Source of the DNA: Burkholderiales bacterium | GTDB taxonomy: Bacteria > Pseudomonadota > Gammaproteobacteria > Burkholderiales > Burkholderiaceae_C | DNA length: 64,000 nucleotides | Assembly: GCA_016213205.1 (NCBI GenBank) | Contig: JACRAZ010000087.1 | Span: 1 to 64,000, forward strand | Direction of reading: 5' to 3' | In this document: one piece after another, positions 56,874-64,000 of the stretch | Layout: every line of letters starts with the position of its first letter | Numbering within the stretch: position 1 is the stretch's first letter | Notes under the pieces: generated by a model | What the model was told of the DNA's origin: nothing | Database searches by the model: none | The model's input: only the letters and a program-made list of their open reading frames with translations | Made by a program: the position numbers and the translations under genes

Positions 56874-58271
56874 TCAGCCCTCGGCCCACAGGTCGGCCAT
56901 GGCCTGCGCATGGCGCGGGGCCAGGCTCGACGCCGCCAGGTGCCGGCCCGCGCTGACGCGCAGCACGCCGGCCACGCCCACCTCGGCAAAGGCCGGCGCG
57001 TCGGTGGCGAACACCAGCGCATCCAGCCAGTGGCTGGCCGGCACGCCCAGCAGGCCCGGGGCCTGGGGGTCCGGCACCAGCCAATCGGCGCGCGCGCCCG
57101 GCTCGAAGCCCCAGCGGTGCAGGCCCGCCGCGGCAGCGCCGCCGGCTTGCAGGCGGTTGAACAGGCGCGCCGCCGTGGCCGGCTGCTGCTGCGCCGGCGC
57201 GGCGGCCACGTTGCGCTCGCGCCGCAGCAGGCGCTGGCCGTACTCGAGCAGGCGCAGCTCGGCCGGCCAGGCGCGGCCGACCTGGCTGTCCGAGCCCACC
57301 GACAGCACGGCTTCCGCGGCCAGCCAGTGGGGCAGATCGGCCAGGCCGTCGCCCAGGTTGGCCTCGGTGCTGGGGCACAGCACCACACCGGCGCCGCTGC
57401 GCGCCACGCGCTCGATCTCCTGCGGCGTGGCGTGGGTGGCGTGCACCAGCTGCCAGCGTGCATCGAGCGGCACCCGGTCGGCGAGCCAGTCGATCGGGCG
57501 CTGGCCGGTGGCCGCCAGGCAGGCCTGCACCTCGGCGGTCTGCTCGGCGATGTGCAGGTGGATCGGCGCGGCATCGCCGGCCAGCGCGGCCACCAGGTCG
57601 GTGATCGCCTCGGGCGTGGCCGCCCGCAGCGAGTGGATGGCCACGCCCGCGGTCACCTGCGGCAGGGCGAGCCGGCGCACGCCGTCGCGCAGCGCGAGCA
57701 CGGTGGCCACGTCGGTGGCGAAGCGGCGCTGCTCCGCGCGCAGCGCGGGCTCGGCAAAGCCGGCGCGCTGGTACAGCACCGGCAGCAGCGTGAGCCCGAT
57801 GCCGGTGGCCGCGGCCGCGCGCAGCAGCGCGTGGCTCATCGTCAGCGCATCGGCATAGGGCTGGCCGTCCGGCGCATGGTGCAGGTAGTGGAACTCGCAG
57901 ACCTGGGTGTAGCCGCCTTGCAGCAGCTCGGCGTAGAGCTGCGCGGCCACCGCCTCCAGGGCCTCGGGCGACATGCGCAGCGCCACCCGGTACATGCGCT
58001 CGCGCCAGCTCCAGAAGTCGTCCTGCGCGCTGTCGCGCCGCTCGGCCAGGCCGGCGAAGGCGCGCTGGAAGGCGTGGCTGTGTGCGTTCACCAGGCCGGG
58101 CAGCGCCGGCCCGGCCAGCACCCGGGCGCCGGGCGGCGGGTGGGCGACACCGGGCTGCACCACGGCCCAGTGGCCGCTGCCATCGGCCTGCAGCAGCACC
58201 TGGGCCTGCCAGCGGCCGCCGATCCAGGCCGCCGGGGCCCACAGCGGCGGCGGGGAGGGGGCCGCGGTCAT
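56874..58271 (-). CDS. hutF: Formimidoylglutamate deiminase
   Basis: HutF converts N-formimidoyl-glutamate to N-formylglutamate and ammonia. It is a 465-residue amidohydrolase of the TIM-barrel superfamily. Metal ligands are in GLVNAHSHAFQRAF and in the C-terminal LSVGSDSQVGR; the His of HLHIAEQTAEV and of LVHATHAT are also kept. The start overlaps the hutG stop (ATGA). HutF plus HutG define the five-step histidine route. Confidence 0.95.
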   Translation of the reverse strand: MTAAPSPPPLWAPAAWIGGRWQAQVLLQADGSGHWAVVQPGVAHPPPGARVLAGPALPGLVNAHSHAFQRAFAGLAERRDSAQDDFWSWRERMYRVALRMSPEALEAVAAQLYAELLQGGYTQVCEFHYLHHAPDGQPYADALTMSHALLRAAAATGIGLTLLPVLYQRAGFAEPALRAEQRRFATDVATVLALRDGVRRLALPQVTAGVAIHSLRAATPEAITDLVAALAGDAAPIHLHIAEQTAEVQACLAATGQRPIDWLADRVPLDARWQLVHATHATPQEIERVARSGAGVVLCPSTEANLGDGLADLPHWLAAEAVLSVGSDSQVGRAWPAELRLLEYGQRLLRRERNVAAAPAQQQPATAARLFNRLQAGGAAAAGLHRWGFEPGARADWLVPDPQAPGLLGVPASHWLDALVFATDAPAFAEVGVAGVLRVSAGRHLAASSLAPRHAQAMADLWAEG

Positions 58272-59077
58272 GGCCGCCAGTCGAGCAGGGTCTGCACCAG
58301 CTGGCGCAGCAGCGGCTGCACCTCGGCGGCCCGCGCGTCATGCCATGCAAAAGGCGCGGCCTCTTCCATGTAGCAGCACCAGCACATCTCGAGCTGCACC
58401 GCATGCACGCCCAGCGCCGGCCGGCCGTACTGGCGCGTGATGTGGCCGCCCTTGAAGCGGCCATCCACCACCTGGGTGTAGCGCTGCTGGCCGGCCAGCA
58501 GCGTGGCCAGCGCCTGGCGCAGCGTGGGTGCGCAGCTGCGGCCATCGGCGGTGCCGAGGTTCAGGTCCCAGAGCCGGCCTTCGAACAACCAGGGCAGCTC
58601 GGACTTGATGCTGTGGCCATCGAACAGCACGACATGGCCGTGCGCGGCGCGCAGGCGCTCGAGCTCGCCGGCCAGCGCCGCGTGGTAGGGGCGCCAGTAG
58701 CGCTCGATGCGGCGCGCCACCTCGGCCTCGTCCGGCGCCTGGCCGGGCCGGTACAAGGGCTCGCCGGTGAAGAAGCGCGTGGGGCACAGCTCGGTGTTGT
58801 TGACGCCGGGATACATCGGCGCGTTCTCGGGCGGGCGGTTCAGGTCCACCAGGTAGCGGCTGTGGCGCGGCACCAGCATTGAGGCGCCGAGTTCGCGCGC
58901 AAAGCCGTACAGGCGATCGAGGTGCCAATCGGTGTCTTCCACCGCGAGGGCGCGCTCGACATAACGCGCTTTCTGATCGTCCGGCAGCAGCGTGCCCACG
59001 TGCGGCAGGCTGATCAGCAGCGGCCGGGTGCCGCGGTGCAGGGTGTAGACCTCGTTGCTCAGGGTGTCGGGTGTCAT
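58268..59077 (-). CDS. hutG: N-formylglutamate amidohydrolase
   Basis: HutG hydrolyses N-formylglutamate to glutamate and formate, the last step of the five-step pathway. The 269-residue protein has the FGase fold, with [26 protein letters not shown] and the zinc-binding [13 protein letters not shown] region. The ATG 59077 overlaps hutI by 4 bases and the gene overlaps hutF by 4. Confidence 0.95.
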   Translation of the reverse strand: MTPDTLSNEVYTLHRGTRPLLISLPHVGTLLPDDQKARYVERALAVEDTDWHLDRLYGFARELGASMLVPRHSRYLVDLNRPPENAPMYPGVNNTELCPTRFFTGEPLYRPGQAPDEAEVARRIERYWRPYHAALAGELERLRAAHGHVVLFDGHSIKSELPWLFEGRLWDLNLGTADGRSCAPTLRQALATLLAGQQRYTQVVDGRFKGGHITRQYGRPALGVHAVQLEMCWCCYMEEAAPFAWHDARAAEVQPLLRQLVQTLLDWRP

Positions 59078-60306
59078 GTCTCGGGACCCACGGTCTGGAC
59101 GCCGGCGCGCACCACGCGCAGGCAGGGGTTGCGGCCGAACCAGTAGGCCAGCTCGTTGGGCGCGGCCAGGTCCCACACCACGAAGTCGGCCTGGCGCCCG
59201 GCCTCGAGCTGGCCGTGCGTGGCGCCCAGCCCCAGCGCCTGCGCCGCGTGCACGGTGGCGCCGCGCAGCGCTTCCTCAGGGGTGAGGCGGAAGAAGGTGC
59301 AGGCCATGTTCAGCATCAGCAGCAGCGACAGGCCCGGCGCCGAGCCCGGGTTGTGGTCGGTGGCGATGGCGATCGGCACGCCAGCTTCGCGCAGCGCGGC
59401 CACCGGCGGCAGCTGTGTTTCGCGCAGGAAGTAGAAGGCACCGGGCAGCAGCACCGCCACGCTGCCGGCGGCGGCCATCGCGCGCACGCCGTCGCCGTCC
59501 AGGTGCTCGAGGTGGTCGCAGGACAGGGCGCCGAACTGCGCCGCCAGCGCCGCGCCGTGCTGGTTGCTCAGTTGCTCGGCATGCAGCTTCACGGGCAGAC
59601 CCAGTGCGCGCGCGGCCTCGAACATGCGGCGCGTCTGGCCCGGGGTGAAGGCGATGCTGTCGCAGAAGGCATCCACCGCGTCGACCAGGCCCTCGGCCTG
59701 CAGCGTGGGCAGCCAGGCGCAGGCGGCCTCGATGTAGTCGTCCGGCCGGCCGGTGAATTCATGCGGCAGCGCATGCGCGGCCAGGCTGGTGCAGCGCACC
59801 GTGAGCGGCAGCTCGCGGCCCAGGCGCCGCGCCACGCGCAGGCAGCGTGCCTCGTGCTCGGCCGACAGGCCGTAGCCGGACTTGATCTCGAGCGTGGTGA
59901 CGCCCTCGCTCATCAGCACCGCGGCACGCTCGGCGGCCAGGTTGAACAGCTGGCCGTCGGTGGCCACGCGGGTGGCCGACACGGTGGCGCGGATGCCGCC
60001 GCCCGCGCGCGCGATCTCGTCGTAGCTGGCGCCCTTGAGGCGCAGCTCGAACTCCTGCGCGCGGTGGCCGCCATACACCAGGTGGGTGTGGCAGTCGATC
60101 AGCCCCGGCGTGACCAGCGCGCCACCGAGCGCGATGCGCCGCTCGATGCGCGGCCGCAGCGCGGCGGGCAGCTCGGCCTCGGGGCCCACCCAGCGCAGCC
60201 GGTCGCCTTCCACCAGCAGGGCGCCTTGCTCCACCAGGCCCCAGGGCGTGCCCGGGCGCAGCGTGGCCAGGCGGGCCTGGTGCCAGAGGGTGAGGGGCTC
60301 TCCCAT
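59074..60306 (-). CDS. hutI: Imidazolonepropionase
   Basis: HutI opens the imidazolone-propionate ring to give formimidoylglutamate. The 410-residue amidohydrolase has the metal motif [11 protein letters not shown], the [11 protein letters not shown] segment and [12 protein letters not shown]. The catalytic Asp is in [11 protein letters not shown]. It is overlapped by hutG and starts 5 bases after the hutD stop. Confidence 0.96.
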   Translation of the reverse strand: MGEPLTLWHQARLATLRPGTPWGLVEQGALLVEGDRLRWVGPEAELPAALRPRIERRIALGGALVTPGLIDCHTHLVYGGHRAQEFELRLKGASYDEIARAGGGIRATVSATRVATDGQLFNLAAERAAVLMSEGVTTLEIKSGYGLSAEHEARCLRVARRLGRELPLTVRCTSLAAHALPHEFTGRPDDYIEAACAWLPTLQAEGLVDAVDAFCDSIAFTPGQTRRMFEAARALGLPVKLHAEQLSNQHGAALAAQFGALSCDHLEHLDGDGVRAMAAAGSVAVLLPGAFYFLRETQLPPVAALREAGVPIAIATDHNPGSAPGLSLLLMLNMACTFFRLTPEEALRGATVHAAQALGLGATHGQLEAGRQADFVVWDLAAPNELAYWFGRNPCLRVVRAGVQTVGPET

Positions 60307-60311
60307 CACGG

Positions 60312-60896
60312 TCAGCGGGTTGGGGCGGGCTCGAAGCCCAGCCACCAGGCCAGCGGCGTGTCCGATTCGGCGCGCACGCGCCAGCGCTGGCGGCCCGCGT
60401 GCTGGCTGATGGCCAATGCGTGCGCCGGCAGCCGGGCCGCATCGGCCTCGTCCACCTGCAGGATCATCGGCTCGGCGGCGTACACCGCGCGCAACGAGGC
60501 GGTGCTGATCCACTCGTCGTCGCCCTGCACGCGCTGCATCGCGGCGCGGCCGGCGCCACGGCGCAGCATCAGGTTCAGGTCCTGCGTGGCGGTGCGGTCC
60601 TGCAGGCTGAAGTGCGGCGCCTTCGCGCCATCGAAGGCGAGCGGCGGGCTGCGGTTGTCGAGCATGTGGCGGCCGTCGTCCAGGTGCAGCACCACGCCGG
60701 CACCACCCACCACCACGAACCAGCGGTCCACGCCGGGGTAGGCCGAGAACTGGCCGTCGTGCGCCACCTCGGCCAGGCTGATGCGCATCTGCCACTCGCC
60801 TTCGGCGGGCCAGCGGAACAGCTCGCGGCTGGTGCCCACCTTGTTGGGCCACGGGTGTGGCGTGATGCGGCGGGCCTCGATGACTTGCAGGCTCAT
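60312..60896 (-). CDS. hutD: HutD-family cupin
   Basis: A 194-residue double cupin of the HutD/Ves family. It shows [41 protein letters not shown] and the later [22 protein letters not shown]. HutD is thought to limit or sense intermediates of histidine breakdown, but its biochemistry is unresolved. It overlaps hutC by 4 bases (ATGA). Confidence 0.92.
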   Translation of the reverse strand: MSLQVIEARRITPHPWPNKVGTSRELFRWPAEGEWQMRISLAEVAHDGQFSAYPGVDRWFVVVGGAGVVLHLDDGRHMLDNRSPPLAFDGAKAPHFSLQDRTATQDLNLMLRRGAGRAAMQRVQGDDEWISTASLRAVYAAEPMILQVDEADAARLPAHALAISQHAGRQRWRVRAESDTPLAWWLGFEPAPTR

Positions 60897-61618
60897 GGCG
60901 AGAACGCTCCTTCCAGCATGTACAGCGCGCCCGGGTGCACCAGGCGGGCGATGGTGATCGGGGTGTCGCGCTGCTGGGTGCGGCGCACCACCACCAGGCA
61001 GGGCGCGCCCCGCGGGATGCCGAGCAGGCGTGCCTCTTCGGCGCTGGGCAGTGCGGCCTCGATCGAGTATTGCGCCTGCCACACCGGCGCCACCTGCAGC
61101 AGGTAGTGCGTGGGCGTGGTCTGCGTGAAATCGACCGCCAGGTAGCCCGGCGCGGCGGCCGGGTTCACGTAGCGGTCTTCCACCTGGATGGGCACGCCGT
61201 TCTCGCGGTGCACGATGAGCGTGTGGAACACCGCATCGCCCTCGCGCAGGCCCAGGCGCGCGGCCAGCGCGGCGGGGGCGCGCTCCTCGCGCGCCAGCTT
61301 CACCAGCGCATCGTGGCGGTGGCCGCGTTCGGCGATCTCGTCGTGCAGGTCGCGGATGGTCAGCGTGGAGGCCACCTTGTGCAGCTGCGCGGCGAAGGTG
61401 CCCACGCCCTGCAGCCGGTCTACCAGGCCCTCGGACTGCAGCTCGCGCAGCGCGCGGTTCACCGTCATGCGGCTGACGCCGAACTGCGCCACCAGCTCGG
61501 CTTCGGAGGGCATCAGCGCGCCGGGGGGGAAGCGGCCCGCGGCCAGTGCGTCCTTCAGGTGCTGCTTCACGCGGGCGTAGGGCGCCAACGGAGCAGGGCG
61601 GGCGGTGCGGCTGGGCAT
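60893..61618 (-). CDS. hutC: HutC, histidine utilisation repressor
   Basis: A GntR-family repressor of 241 residues. The N-terminal winged helix shows [21 protein letters not shown] and [26 protein letters not shown]-terminal UTRA effector domain binds urocanate. The ATG 61618 lies next to the operator at 61640. It is the first gene of the minus-strand hutC-D-I-G-F operon, and HutC thus also controls itself. Confidence 0.95.
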   Translation of the reverse strand: MPSRTARPAPLAPYARVKQHLKDALAAGRFPPGALMPSEAELVAQFGVSRMTVNRALRELQSEGLVDRLQGVGTFAAQLHKVASTLTIRDLHDEIAERGHRHDALVKLAREERAPAALAARLGLREGDAVFHTLIVHRENGVPIQVEDRYVNPAAAPGYLAVDFTQTTPTHYLLQVAPVWQAQYSIEAALPSAEEARLLGIPRGAPCLVVVRRTQQRDTPITIARLVHPGALYMLEGAFSP

Positions 61619-61639
61619 GATCGGGATGCTACCGGGTTG

Positions 61640-61657
61640 AACTTGTATAGACAAGTT
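61640..61657. promoter_or_regulatory. HutC operator between hutC and hutU
   Basis: AACTTGT-N4-ACAAGTT is an 18-base perfect-arm palindrome midway between the divergent hutC and hutU starts. Its core TTGTATAGACAA matches HutC sites known in Pseudomonas (TTGTATATACAA type). It likely governs both hut directions. Confidence 0.85.
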
Positions 61658-61706
61658 AGATCGACCCGCGTACATTCCCGCCGTCCACCCGCCACCGGAG
61701 CCTGCG

Positions 61707-63410
<1,704 letters not shown>

Positions 63411-63413
63411 GGC

Positions 63414-64000
63414 ATGGTGCTCACCCTGCAGCCCGGCGCGCTGGGCCTGGACGACCTGCGCGCCATCCACCAGGGCGGCGTGCAACTGGCGCTGGACCCC
63501 GCGGCCTGGGCGGCCGTGCAGGCCAGCGCCGAGGTGGTGCGCCAGGCCGCCGAGGGGGATGCGCCGGTGTACGGCGTGAACACCGGCTTCGGCAAGCTGG
63601 CCTCCACGCGCATCGGCAAGGATGAACTGGCCACGCTGCAGCACAACCTGATCCGCTCGCACTGCGTGGGCGTGGGCGCGCCGCTGTCGCCGGCGGTGCT
63701 GCGGCTGATGCTGGCCACCAAGGCCGCCTCGCTGGCGCGTGGCCATTCCGGCGTGCGGCGCGAGGTGGTGCAGTGCCTGCTGGATGCCTTCAATGCGGGG
63801 CTGGTGCCCTACGTGCCCTCGCAGGGTTCGGTGGGCGCCTCGGGCGACCTGGCGCCGCTGGCCCACATGACGCTGGCGCTGATGGGCGTGGGCGAGATGC
63901 TGGTGGACGGCGAGCGCCGCCCCGCCGCTCCGGTGCTCGAGGCCGCCGGCCTGGCGCCGCTGGAGCTGCGCGCCAAGGAGGGCCTGGCGCTGATCAACGG
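63414..64000 (+). CDS. hutH: Histidine ammonia-lyase, 3' end missing
   Basis: HutH removes ammonia from histidine to give urocanate. The window holds the first 195 residues of about 510. The MIO cofactor triad Ala142-Ser143-Gly144 in [14 protein letters not shown], the catalytic [12 protein letters not shown] and [14 protein letters not shown] are visible. The start 63414 is 3 bases after the hutU stop. The gene runs past the window end. Confidence 0.97.
   Translation, partial: MVLTLQPGALGLDDLRAIHQGGVQLALDPAAWAAVQASAEVVRQAAEGDAPVYGVNTGFGKLASTRIGKDELATLQHNLIRSHCVGVGAPLSPAVLRLMLATKAASLARGHSGVRREVVQCLLDAFNAGLVPYVPSQGSVGASGDLAPLAHMTLALMGVGEMLVDGERRPAAPVLEAAGLAPLELRAKEGLALIN

Overview
The window is very GC-rich, almost fully coding DNA from a bacterial chromosome. 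Protein families and gene order point to a betaproteobacterium of the order Burkholderiales, probably near the Rubrivivax/Leptothrix/Ideonella group. The clues are the ppc next to hemC-hemD-hemX-hemY block, PEP-CTERM exported proteins, a clade I nos cluster, an NrtR-type NAD regulon and the five-step hut pathway. The lineage is inferred from gene content; no marker gene was compared. I see no phage, transposase or CRISPR array.

Layout, 1-16 kb: the end of a biotin-dependent acyl-CoA carboxylase gene (pccA-like), bioB and a VOC/epimerase-like gene form one unit. An unrecognised gene follows, then a divergent thioesterase/MarR pair with palindromes between them. MarR overlaps an MFS transporter gene, and a MATE gene follows after an unusual compound-hairpin spacer. 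ppc (minus) and hemCDXY (plus) diverge. A tRNA-Arg(ACG) with its own promoter and a strong hairpin closes the block.

16-29 kb: a gene-poor 0.8-kb stretch holds the remnant of a beta-helix protein gene. Next come a PEP-CTERM protein, a YgiQ-family radical SAM enzyme, an HD hydrolase, creA (start out of frame beside a G8 tract) and small unknown genes. The most distinctive locus is a chromate operon: chrB, chrA, a fused SOD-remnant/rhodanese gene, a second ChrB-domain gene and a 3-methyladenine DNA glycosylase gene. Its reading frames overlap or nearly touch, and palindromes sit in its promoter. Smaller genes follow, including a TetR gene divergent from a membrane protein gene. A calcium-binding-repeat gene (minus) is interrupted by one in-frame stop.

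30-48 kb: an NAD salvage operon (pncA, pncB, nadE, nadM-Nudix, minus) diverges from its likely repressor nrtR, with two TTAG-N13-CTAA sites between them. After a chemotaxis receptor gene comes a complete nitrous oxide reductase operon on the minus strand: nosZ, nosR, a small membrane protein gene, nosD, nosF, nosY, nosL. A cytochrome c gene and an ApbE/NosX-type flavinyl transferase gene diverge from it, and an FNR/DNR-like palindrome lies between.

48-64 kb: a patatin-like esterase with a cyclic-nucleotide domain, a TPP decarboxylase, a PPOX flavoprotein, an AraC-type regulator, a cysteine hydrolase, a second PEP-CTERM protein and an unrecognised exported protein are all on the minus strand. 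The window ends in the histidine utilisation locus. hutC-hutD-hutI-hutG-hutF (minus) diverges from hutU-hutH (plus, hutH cut by the window end) around a clear HutC operator.
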